Origin: Verrucomicrobiota bacterium
Lineage (GTDB): Bacteria > Verrucomicrobiota > Verrucomicrobiia > Chthoniobacterales > UBA10450
NCBI GenBank assembly: GCA_003217875.1
Contig: QHMR01000009.1
Location: forward strand, 1-42,695
Direction: 5' to 3'
DNA: 42,695 bases
Positions 1 to 8,750 of the stretch are shown here, in pieces. The notes under the pieces were generated by a model. That model was not told the origin of the DNA. It made no database searches and saw only the letters and a program-made list of their open reading frames with translations. How positions within the stretch are numbered: the stretch's first letter is position 1; every line of letters begins with the position of its first letter. The position numbers were made by a program, and so were the translations under genes.

Positions 1-1
1 G

Positions 2-283
2 ATTCCCGGTGTAACGACAGACGCGATCGAAGCGCAAAGAGTAATGCGCGAAAAACTCGCCGACGTGACGCACGCCTTGCTGCTGGCGACCGTTCAACAT
101 TCGCTCGCAGTGGCGAGCATGCTTGCGCCTAGCGTGAAAACCGTCTGCGTCGATATCGATCCCTCGGCGGTGCAAAGAGCGGTCGAACACCAGCCGTTGC
201 AATCAATCGGCCTCGTCACAGATGTGGAACCATTTCTTCGCGAACTGGCCGATTGTCTCACTGAATCCCACGCGCGCGACTAG
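2..283 (+). CDS. C-terminal part of a TIGR00300-family (LOR/SDH-like, ornithine cyclodeaminase-type) protein; 5' end outside window
   Basis: Frame open from base 2; 'VTHALLLATVQHSLAVASMLAPSVKTVCVDIDPSAV...IGLVTDVEPFL' resembles the TIGR00300 / AgrE C-terminal domain. Confidence 0.72.
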   Translation: MPGVTTDAIEAQRVMREKLADVTHALLLATVQHSLAVASMLAPSVKTVCVDIDPSAVQRAVEHQPLQSIGLVTDVEPFLRELADCLTESHARD

Positions 284-295
284 ATTGACGATCCG

Positions 296-1132
296 ATGCG
301 CGAGCTGCTTCTTTGTCCGCCGGATTACTACGGCATCGAGTACGAGATTAATCCCTGGATGAGTCGCGCCCGGGGCGCGGAGGCAGTGCTCGCGCAAAAG
401 CAATGGAAACAATTGCAGGCGACGCTCTCAAACTTGGATTGCAAAGTTCATCTAATTGCGCCGCAGCGGGGATTGCCCGACATGGTTTTCACGGCCAATG
501 CCGGACTGACCGTTGGCCACAAATTCATCCCCAGCAATTTCCGCCACAAAGAACGCGCGGGTGAGCAGCCGTTCTTTGCTGAATGGATGAAACAACGCGG
601 CTACGAGGTCCGCTGGTTGCCGGAGAATCTTTATTTCGAGGGGGAAGGCGATGCGCTCTTTGGCGGAGACGTGCTCTTTTGTGGCTACAAGTTTCGCTCC
701 GACATTCAATCGCATCGCGCCGTGGCAGACATGCTTGGATGCCTGGTTGTCTCGGTGGAACTGGTTGATCCGCGCTTTTACCACCTGGATACCTGCTTTT
801 GCCCGCTGCCCGACGGCGACGCGTTTTGGTTTCCCAGGGCCTTCGACGAGTACGGTCAGCGCGCTATCCGGGAGCATGTGACCGATTTGATCGACGTCTC
901 CCCTGAGGAAGCCACGCACTTCTCGTGTAATGCTGTCGTTATTGAGCGCGACATCGTCTTGCCTGAAGGCGCACCGCAGCTCGTGACCAGGCTACAAGAT
1001 CGCGGTTACCGCTGCCACGAATTGCCGATGACCGAATTCATCAAAGCCGGTGGCGCCTGCAAATGCCTCACCATGTTTATGCCGCAAAGAGAAGGAGTTG
1101 ATGATGCGGACGGAACTCCGGGCCGTCCGTGA
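296..1132 (+). CDS. Arginine dihydrolase / amidinotransferase (DDAH-like fold, ArgZ/AgrE N-domain type)
   Basis: Motifs FTANAGL, EGEGDALFGG, FYHLDTCFCPL and C-terminal GGACKCLTMFM with a likely catalytic Cys; 12 bp downstream of the TIGR00300 gene. Confidence 0.82.
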   Translation: MRELLLCPPDYYGIEYEINPWMSRARGAEAVLAQKQWKQLQATLSNLDCKVHLIAPQRGLPDMVFTANAGLTVGHKFIPSNFRHKERAGEQPFFAEWMKQRGYEVRWLPENLYFEGEGDALFGGDVLFCGYKFRSDIQSHRAVADMLGCLVVSVELVDPRFYHLDTCFCPLPDGDAFWFPRAFDEYGQRAIREHVTDLIDVSPEEATHFSCNAVVIERDIVLPEGAPQLVTRLQDRGYRCHELPMTEFIKAGGACKCLTMFMPQREGVDDADGTPGRP

Positions 1133-1157
1133 ACTTCGACGCGCTCGGCGGTTGCGC

Positions 1158-2921
1158 CTATCGTTCGCGCTTAGTTCGCAACGCGATCTCGATCTTGCCA
1201 AGTGGCAAGCAATTCATCACATCGTCTTTGGTAAGCCAGCCTTTGCGCGCGATGCCAATGCCGAACCACAAATCCTGCAATCGCTCCGTGCGATGAGCGT
1301 CAGGGTTGATTACACATTTAACACCTTTTTGTTTGGCCAACGGCCACCAACGCCAGTCCAGATCCAGCCGCTTTGGCGCGGCGTTGAGCTCAATCCATGT
1401 GCCGGTCCGTGCTGCCGCGTGCAGGATTGCGGGAATGTCGATCTGGTACGGTTCGCGTTTCAGGAGCAGACGGCCCGTCGGATGCGCCAGCATCGTAACG
1501 AAGGGATTCTCGATCGCGCGGATCACGCGCGCTGTCATTTCCGCTTTGTTCAAATTAAAGACGGAATGCACGGATGCGATGACGTAATCAAGCTGTGACA
1601 GCACTTCATCGGGCAGATCAAGCGATCCATCCCGTAGAACATCGCATTCAACCCCCGCGAAAACACGAAAGCCATGCAGCTTCTCGTTGAATTTTCGAAT
1701 CTCTGCGATCTGCGAAGACAGTTTTGCTTCATCGATGCCATGTGCCTGGATTGAGCTACGGCTGTGATCGGCGATCCCGAGATACTCCAGCCCCAGCGCC
1801 TGCGCAGCTTCTGCCATCTCTTCGATGGAGTTGTGTCCGTCACTCGCAGTCGTATGACAATGAAATGTTCCGCGCAAGTTTTCCTTCTCAATCAACCTCG
1901 GGAGAGAGTGCTTCTCTGCAGCTTCGAATTCGCCCCAATCTTCTCGTAGTTCTGGCGGGATAAAATCCAGATTGACAGCCCGATAAAGTCCGGCTTCATC
2001 GTGCACCTTTGGAATCTTCTTCACGGGCTTTTTCTTTTTCGCTTTGGAATCGACTGGAACCGGGGCAAGCCGATATTCGTTGAGCGTCCAGCCTCGCTGA
2101 AGCGCGCGGCTGCGCAATTCGATGTTGTGCTCCTTGTTCCCGGTGAAATAACCGAGCGCAAATGGGTATTCTGCAGTCGTCACGACTCGCAGATCACACT
2201 GCACTCCGGAACCGAGTCGCACACTCGACTTTGTCGGTCCTTGCAGGATGACTGATTCGACCAGCGGATGAGAAACGAAGAATTTCATGACCTCTTCGGG
2301 TTCTTTTGTCGCCACCAACAGATCCAGATCATGCACAATCTCCTTTCGGCGCCGATAGCTGCCGGCGATATCAACCTGTAAAGCACCGGGATGCGCCGCC
2401 AGATCGGCGCGCAATGTTTCTGCGTCAGCCGCGACTTGTCCGAACTGGAACGAGCCGGCGTGAGCCGCGCGATTCGTAATTGAGTCGCTCAGCTTTTGCT
2501 GCGTGGTCTGCCCAAAACCCGGCAATTCAGCGACACGCCCCTCCTCACACGCCTTCTGCAACTGCTCGATCGAGCTAACGCCGAGTTGATCGTAAAGAGC
2601 TTTTATTTTCTTTGCGCCAAGACCGGACAACGAGAACAACTCCATGATCCCAGTCGGAAATCCCGCGCTCAACTCTTCCAGGTATTTGAGTGATCCGGTT
2701 GCGGCCAGTTCCTTAATCTTAAGCGCAATGCTTTTTCCGATTCCTGGAATCTTCGCGACTGCTTCGTCATCCTGAAAATCCGAGAGGTTGCCGCCAAAGG
2801 TTTCAATCGCGCGCGCTGCGTTGGTGTACGCGCGGATCTTGAACGGATTCTCGGCCTTTAATTCCAGCAGCAGCGCGATCCGCTCCAGAACGCCCGCGAT
2901 TTGCTCCTTGGTCATCACCAA
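1158..2921 (-). CDS. polX: PolX-type DNA polymerase (Pol beta-like domain plus C-terminal PHP domain)
   Basis: N-terminal HhH (IPGIGKSIALKIKEL, LSGLGAKKIKALY), nucleotidyltransferase (GSYRRRKEIVHDLDLLV), PHP motifs (FHCHTTASDGHNS, IADHS, NPDAHR). Confidence 0.93.
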   Translation of the reverse strand: MVMTKEQIAGVLERIALLLELKAENPFKIRAYTNAARAIETFGGNLSDFQDDEAVAKIPGIGKSIALKIKELAATGSLKYLEELSAGFPTGIMELFSLSGLGAKKIKALYDQLGVSSIEQLQKACEEGRVAELPGFGQTTQQKLSDSITNRAAHAGSFQFGQVAADAETLRADLAAHPGALQVDIAGSYRRRKEIVHDLDLLVATKEPEEVMKFFVSHPLVESVILQGPTKSSVRLGSGVQCDLRVVTTAEYPFALGYFTGNKEHNIELRSRALQRGWTLNEYRLAPVPVDSKAKKKKPVKKIPKVHDEAGLYRAVNLDFIPPELREDWGEFEAAEKHSLPRLIEKENLRGTFHCHTTASDGHNSIEEMAEAAQALGLEYLGIADHSRSSIQAHGIDEAKLSSQIAEIRKFNEKLHGFRVFAGVECDVLRDGSLDLPDEVLSQLDYVIASVHSVFNLNKAEMTARVIRAIENPFVTMLAHPTGRLLLKREPYQIDIPAILHAAARTGTWIELNAAPKRLDLDWRWWPLAKQKGVKCVINPDAHRTERLQDLWFGIGIARKGWLTKDDVMNCLPLGKIEIALRTKRER

Positions 2922-2990
2922 AGACCGTTAACCTGAATTGCTTCGCCGTCGACGGCGAAGCGATGCGCGAGCGCCGCGCACAATTGTTCC

Positions 2991-3592
2991 TCACATCCTG
3001 CCGCGCCGCTGGTAGAATTTGTAGCGGTCGATAATCGACTCGACGTATTTTCGGGTCGCGGGAAAATCGATGTTTTGGACGAACTTTTTCACTGGTATAT
3101 CAGTGGCGCCATTTCCGCTCCACCGCTGGACGCGACTGGCGCCGGCATTGTACTCTGCCAATGCGAATGGGAGCGGGTCGGGCTCATGTTTCCAGTGTTC
3201 GACCGCGCGATGCAAATACCATGTCCCAGCCTCCAGGTTCGTTTTCGGATCGAAAAGCTGGTCGATATAAAAAGCGGCGATCTTGTTTTCGCGTGCCCAT
3301 TCGTTGGCCGCTTTCTCGCTTACTTGCATGAGGCCACGCTCTCCATGGCTGCCATACTTTTTGGGATCGAATCGGCTTTCGCGCCAAACGACCGCTTTCA
3401 CCAGCATGGGATCGAGCTGATGTTCGACGGCAACGGCGCGAATGAGACGGTCGTATTGTTGAAATCGCGCCGGGCTCATCCATTCGTAAAAAGTGTAAAT
3501 CGGATCTCCTGATAACAGTACGAAGTAAGCAAACGCTGCCGCCAGCGCCAGCATTACGCAGAGGACTAGTTTTAAGAAGAATCGTATCACTT
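2991..3592 (-). CDS. Lytic transglycosylase (SLT domain), membrane anchored
   Basis: VVWRESRFDPKKYGSHGERGLMQV...NLEAGTWYL...ALAEYNAGASRVQRW; GTG start near 3592 preferred because the listed ORF (to 3656) overlaps the divergent priA start. Confidence 0.85.
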
Positions 3593-3649
3593 CGCCATCA
3601 AATCTCGTGCTCCTGCTCGCGTGGGCAATTAAATTACCGGCAAGTTTCC

Positions 3650-5890
3650 ATGGCAAAAGCCAATTACGTTCGTGTCATCATTGATCGGGCGATCCACCGC
3701 GAGCTCGATTATGCCGTGCCCGATAGCCTGACGGGCCGGATAGGAATCGGTTCGCGCGTACGCGTGCCATTTCGCGACAAATCCGCCCTCGCGACAGTTG
3801 TAGCCGTTCCAGAACACAGTGAAGCCAAAGGCATTCGGTCAATCGAAGCAATCGTCGGCGAAGCGCCGGTCTTAAGCGAGCAATTGCTCGAACTGGCGCG
3901 CTGGATCGGCACCTACTATTGCTGCCCGGTCGAAACGGTGATGCGCAGCATGCTGCCGCAGGTGATTCGCCGCGCCGAAATCGGATGGAAGAAGCAGTTC
4001 TTCGTTCAGCCCGGGCGTAAAGTCGACCGCGAAGAGGTCGAGAAATTGCGGAGGCGCGCGCCGCGTCAGGCGGAACTGCTAGACGCGATCTCGAAGCTGG
4101 AAACTCCAATACGTGCGGCGGACCTCCTGCGCCAGACAGCCCTCGATAACCAAACATTGCGCGCGCTGGTCAAACGCGGCCTCGCGGAGCTGCGCGAGCA
4201 AGCAGTGGTGCGCGACCCGCACGCCGACGAACAATTCATTGCGACGTCGAACCTCGTTCTGAACGAGGAGCAATCGCGGGCATTGAAGCAAATCACGCAA
4301 GCGCTCGATTCACCTGAAAATGCGCAGCCAATTTTGCTCCACGGCGTCACCGGCTCCGGTAAAACCGAAATCTATTTGCAAGCGATCCGGGCAACGCTTG
4401 ATCGCGGACGAACGGCAATCGTTCTTGTCCCCGAGATTTCACTGACGCCGCAGACAGTCGAACGTTTTAAGGGCCGTTTTGCCAACATGCCGGATGCCGT
4501 CGCGGTGCTGCATAGTCATTTGTCAGAGGGCGAACGCCACGATGAATGGCATAAAATTCATTCCGGCCGGGCCCGGATCGTGATCGGAGCACGCAGTGCG
4601 GTGTTCGCGCCGCTAAAAGACCTCGGGCTCATCGTGGTCGATGAAGAACATGAGACGACCTACAAGCAGGAGGAAGCGCCCCGGTATCATGCCCGCGATG
4701 TGGCAGTGGTCCGGGCAAAGATGGAGAAGTGCGTGGCGGTTTTGGGAAGCGCCACGCCGTCGCTTGAGAGTTATCACAACGCTGCCATCGGCAAATATCG
4801 GCTGCTTACGCTCACCCAGCGCGTGGACCAAAAGCAGATGCCTCTTATGCGCATCGTCGATCTTCGCCAGGAACGGCGGAAGGAAAAAAAAGCTGCCATT
4901 TTGTCAGAAAAATTGTCGCAAGCCATCGCCGATCGCTTGGAAAAGCGAGAGCAGACAATCTTGTTCCTGAATCGCCGCGGTTTTTCTACTTCGCTGCTGT
5001 GCAGCAATTGCGGGGAAGCGCGCAACTGTCCAAATTGCAGTGTCGCGCTCACGTTTCACCGGCATCCCGCCGTCCCCGGACGCCTCAGTTGTCATTTGTG
5101 CGGGCATACCGCTGCCGTGCCGAAGAAGTGTCCGGCGTGCGGCCAGGACGCACTGATATATTACGGTTTCGGCACGGAGAAAGTCGAATCGACGGTCGCC
5201 CAGATTTTTCCGAAAGCAGTGGTGCGGCGGATGGACGCTGATTCGATGACGCGCAAGGAAGCATATCGCGAGACGCTAAGAAATTTTCGAACCGGCAAGA
5301 TCGATATCCTCGTTGGCACACAGATGATCGCGAAAGGTCTGCATTTCCCAAACGTAACGCTCGTCGGAATCATCAACGCCGATCTTGCTTTGCACCTGCC
5401 CGATTTCCGCGCTGGCGAACGCACGTTCCAACTTCTCACCCAAGTCGCCGGCCGCGCCGGTCGCGGGGAGACGTCAGGCGAAGTTTTTGTGCAGACTTAC
5501 ACGCCGTTTAGTCCGTCGATTCAGTTTGCGCGCCACCACGATTTTGCCGGCTATTTCCAACAGGAGCTTGAATTTCGCGACCGTTGCGATTTCCCGCCAT
5601 TTAAACACGCGATTCTGATCACCGTCCGTTCCGCACATGAAGGTCGCGCGAAATTGTCAGCCGAAACATTAAAGCGCCGTTTGAAAGAAGCGCTTCCCGA
5701 AGAATTCATCTTGGGCGACGCAGCCGCCGCGCCTTTGGAAAAATTACAAGGCCAATTCCGATTTCATATCCTGATCCGCGGTGCAGCCATCATGCGTCTC
5801 AGCCGCCTCGTCCGCGAAACGCTCGACAAACTGCCATTCCCAGAAGACGTCACCGTCACTGTCGATGTCGACCCTCATCAGTTGTTGTAA
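3650..5890 (+). CDS. priA: Primosomal protein N' (PriA helicase)
   Basis: GVTGSGKTEIYL, DEEH, paired CxxC zinc motifs (CSNCGEARNCPNCS, CHLCGH...CPACG), QVAGRAGR. Confidence 0.96.
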   Translation: MAKANYVRVIIDRAIHRELDYAVPDSLTGRIGIGSRVRVPFRDKSALATVVAVPEHSEAKGIRSIEAIVGEAPVLSEQLLELARWIGTYYCCPVETVMRSMLPQVIRRAEIGWKKQFFVQPGRKVDREEVEKLRRRAPRQAELLDAISKLETPIRAADLLRQTALDNQTLRALVKRGLAELREQAVVRDPHADEQFIATSNLVLNEEQSRALKQITQALDSPENAQPILLHGVTGSGKTEIYLQAIRATLDRGRTAIVLVPEISLTPQTVERFKGRFANMPDAVAVLHSHLSEGERHDEWHKIHSGRARIVIGARSAVFAPLKDLGLIVVDEEHETTYKQEEAPRYHARDVAVVRAKMEKCVAVLGSATPSLESYHNAAIGKYRLLTLTQRVDQKQMPLMRIVDLRQERRKEKKAAILSEKLSQAIADRLEKREQTILFLNRRGFSTSLLCSNCGEARNCPNCSVALTFHRHPAVPGRLSCHLCGHTAAVPKKCPACGQDALIYYGFGTEKVESTVAQIFPKAVVRRMDADSMTRKEAYRETLRNFRTGKIDILVGTQMIAKGLHFPNVTLVGIINADLALHLPDFRAGERTFQLLTQVAGRAGRGETSGEVFVQTYTPFSPSIQFARHHDFAGYFQQELEFRDRCDFPPFKHAILITVRSAHEGRAKLSAETLKRRLKEALPEEFILGDAAAAPLEKLQGQFRFHILIRGAAIMRLSRLVRETLDKLPFPEDVTVTVDVDPHQLL

Positions 5891-6150
5891 TACTGGAAGC
5901 GCCAGTCGACGTGGCGATCCCGTCAGCGCGTGTGTGAACGGCGACCATAGATGGAATAGCCGCGATTACGCGCTCGACGCAGCAAGACTAGGTGAAACCA
6001 AGCTCACGCGAATCTCTTGATCGCGTTTGTTTGAAGAAACCCAAGGGCTTTCCGGAGAGCGAAAGAAAACCTCCTTTGAGCTCTAAGCAGAGCTCGGAGG
6101 ACGGAGTAAGCGTTGCCCATCGGGCTCTTTTTCGTCGCTCTCTATCGTCA

Positions 6151-6629
6151 TCAGCCTGCGCCCTTAGCCAGCGTTTCACAGAGAGGTTTCGTTCGCGCCG
6201 CGCATTCGCGCGCAGCCAATGCCCCTGATGAATCCAGACCTTTGCCGTGGGGTCCAATAACGACTTCTCCATCCACGACCAAGAACAGCCGCGCTTCGCC
6301 TTTCCTCTAAGCAACTCACCCTCCCGCGGCACCAGAACCGCCAACGCGAATCGATTTGCCTGTTCGCCGCCAGCAACTGACGAGTAGTACTGAGCTCGAT
6401 ATCCAGATCTACTGCTGTGGAACAACGAAATCGTCTCAGCACGGCATTTCAGTTTCACATACGCTCGAAAGCAATTCGGCTTGTGCTTAGCGCGTTCCCG
6501 GTGATGGGCAACTGTGTCGGCTTCGCTGGCGATGCGCCGAATGATTCGCTCGTATCCAACGCTCGGTAGCTGGGACATATCGCCCGTAAGTTGCCATACG
6601 CGTGGTGAAATATTAACAAAGCGAGTCAT
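6151..6629 (-). pseudogene. Possible frameshifted or decayed unknown gene
   Basis: 213-codon open frame (5988..6629 -) with a protein-like N-terminal half; after about 6310 the protein-like signal moves to another frame ('ARLFLVVDGEVVIGPHGKGLDSSGALAARECAARTKPLCETLAKGAG*'). No family recognised. Confidence 0.25.
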
Positions 6630-6686
6630 ATCTACGTGCGCGATGAAGCTAATGGAAGCAAAAGTCGTTACTCCGTCTTTTTCAGC

Positions 6687-7724
6687 CTATGGGTTTTCGG
6701 CCGATGGCAAGATGCGGCCGTATTCGGACGTTTTGCCGCGCATCTCGAAGTATTGATACGCTTCAAGAGCAACGTCGCTAATGGCGCGCTCGGCCGCTTT
6801 CTCATCGCGGTCGTAAGCGGTCATGACACTTATCCCAAACGGCCGGTGTGCCGCAAAAACAATACCTGAATCGTTTCGCACGCCTTCCAATTCTCCAGGC
6901 TTGTTCGCTATCTGAACGTCATCCGGTAGAAGGCGCGGAATGTAACTGTCCTTCTTGGTCGATAACTGTTTGATAAGCCCCGCGGTCGATTCTTTGTCTA
7001 CCGCCTTCTCCTTAAAGATAGCTTCCAATAGCCGGACCATTTCCTGCGGAGTGGCGACGTTTTCGTCGCCGCGCCGTGCGGCTGCGATGTCCATCATCTT
7101 CCGGCGCAACACTGTCTTTGAAAGCCCAAGGCTGCGCAGCATTGCGTTTACGTTATCTCTGCCCACACGATCGATGAGAACGTTGGCGGCGGCGTTATCA
7201 CTCACAGCAACCATGAATTGAGCCAAGTCGCGGTTTGTCACGCGCGTCACACCCGGAGTCAGGCCAGCCATGATCCGGCTGTCTTCGACCAAATCTTTGG
7301 GATCGAAGCTGTAAATGTCGTCTAACCTAGCTTTCCCTTTAGCTCCGGCGCGGGCTTCCTGATCCTGACGATATAATTCGAGCAAGATCGCCAGCTTGAT
7401 TGAGCTGGCAGCGGCAAAGACGCGATCAGCATTGCGCAAAAGGACCCGTCCATCGGTAAGATCGAGAACAGCCACGCCCATCACGCCATCGAGTCGTGCG
7501 GCGATTTCTTCAACGCGGGTCTCGAGTTTCTTCCAAAGCAAATCGCTGCCCGTGTCGCGTGGAATCGCCTCCGGTTTTTGTTGTCCAAAAGCACTCGTGT
7601 TGACTGCCAACGCGATGCCAGAAATGATCAAGCTCACAAATGTGAGGTCAAAACGACTCTGCAGACAGGCTTGACGGCGATTCCGGAAATTCGACAATGC
7701 CGAGCTTCTCATTCCGCAATTCAT
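6687..7724 (-). CDS. Class A beta-lactamase-fold serine hydrolase (PF13354-like), probably exported
   Basis: SSIKL (SxxK), SDN (AVSDNAAANVL), KPGELEGVRNDSG (KTG-equivalent box); hydrophobic N-terminus. Start uncertain; GTG near 7637 is an alternative. Confidence 0.8.
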   Translation of the reverse strand: MNCGMRSSALSNFRNRRQACLQSRFDLTFVSLIISGIALAVNTSAFGQQKPEAIPRDTGSDLLWKKLETRVEEIAARLDGVMGVAVLDLTDGRVLLRNADRVFAAASSIKLAILLELYRQDQEARAGAKGKARLDDIYSFDPKDLVEDSRIMAGLTPGVTRVTNRDLAQFMVAVSDNAAANVLIDRVGRDNVNAMLRSLGLSKTVLRRKMMDIAAARRGDENVATPQEMVRLLEAIFKEKAVDKESTAGLIKQLSTKKDSYIPRLLPDDVQIANKPGELEGVRNDSGIVFAAHRPFGISVMTAYDRDEKAAERAISDVALEAYQYFEMRGKTSEYGRILPSAENP

Positions 7725-7727
7725 CTC

Positions 7728-8744
7728 ATGAAAAAACTCTTCCTCGCAATTGTTTTGCTACCGGCGCTGACGCCGTTGCCTGCGCAATCACAGCAAAACA
7801 GCGGCACGCTCGCGGGCTTTCTTTCAAAGCAAGGTCTCGCCGGCGCGAAGCTGGAGCGGCGCTTCGGAAATCATCTGTTTGTTCCGGTCCTCATCAACAA
7901 CCGACGGGCTGCGCTCATGATCGACACGGGTTCGCCTGTCACGGTCATCGATCTCAACAGCGTAAGTACATTCGGTCTAACGGTAGAAAAAACCGGCTCA
8001 AGTGTCGGTGGTTTGTTTGGCCGGAGCTGGGAACGCTTTGGCACTAGCAAAGTAAAAGCCATCGCCATGGGTAACTGCACGGTGACAAATGTGCCGGTGG
8101 CGATCGCAGATTTCTCCGATTTCAACCGGGACCGCAGCGGTCCCGCTACGGGCTCGCATATCGCCGATTCGAAGGCCCTGGCGCATATTAACGGTCTTCT
8201 CGGCGCCAACGAAATGGTGAAGTTCGGGATGATTGTGGATTGCACCCGGCAGATGCTTTACGTAAATCCGAACGGACGCAGTCCCGCAGTTAGTCAGAGC
8301 CTCGCAGGTTTTCTAGCCGGTCGCGGGTTTACGCGAATCCCGATACGCCTCAACACTAATAATCACTTCGACGTGGAAGGAGCGCTCAACGGACATGCGA
8401 CTCGATTTATCGTAGATACTGGCTCAGCGAATACGCTCATCGACACACAAGTCGCAGTGCGATCTGGCACTGGTGTAACCGCTCTAGCTGGCGTCGGTGC
8501 AGGCGGGGCCGGCGGCTTGGTTGAAGGAGTAAATCGCACAGGCGTGAAAGACTTGGCAATCGGCACCTTCAAAATCGCGAACGCCGAGGTGGTAGTAGCT
8601 CACTTGTCTGGCGACATCCTGCTCTCGAAATCTGCGGCCGAATCAAACGCGGGCGTTCTGGGCCAGGAGTATCTCTCGTCGCATTTTGCCATTCTCGACA
8701 TGGGCGGCATGGCGTTGTATTTGCGCCACCCCGATTCCCGGTAA
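7728..8744 (+). CDS. Secreted retropepsin-like aspartic protease with two DTG domains
   Basis: Signal peptide MKKLFLAIVLLPALTPLPAQS; ALMIDTGSPVTVID and RFIVDTGSANTLID, each followed by a psi-psi-G motif (GLLGANEM, GVLGQEYL). Confidence 0.8.
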   Translation: MKKLFLAIVLLPALTPLPAQSQQNSGTLAGFLSKQGLAGAKLERRFGNHLFVPVLINNRRAALMIDTGSPVTVIDLNSVSTFGLTVEKTGSSVGGLFGRSWERFGTSKVKAIAMGNCTVTNVPVAIADFSDFNRDRSGPATGSHIADSKALAHINGLLGANEMVKFGMIVDCTRQMLYVNPNGRSPAVSQSLAGFLAGRGFTRIPIRLNTNNHFDVEGALNGHATRFIVDTGSANTLIDTQVAVRSGTGVTALAGVGAGGAGGLVEGVNRTGVKDLAIGTFKIANAEVVVAHLSGDILLSKSAAESNAGVLGQEYLSSHFAILDMGGMALYLRHPDSR

Positions 8745-8750
8745 GAACGT

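Noticed and set aside
1050-1598. 182-aa plus-strand ORF
   Set aside because: Antisense to the well-supported polX CDS; composition typical of shadow ORFs in GC-rich genes
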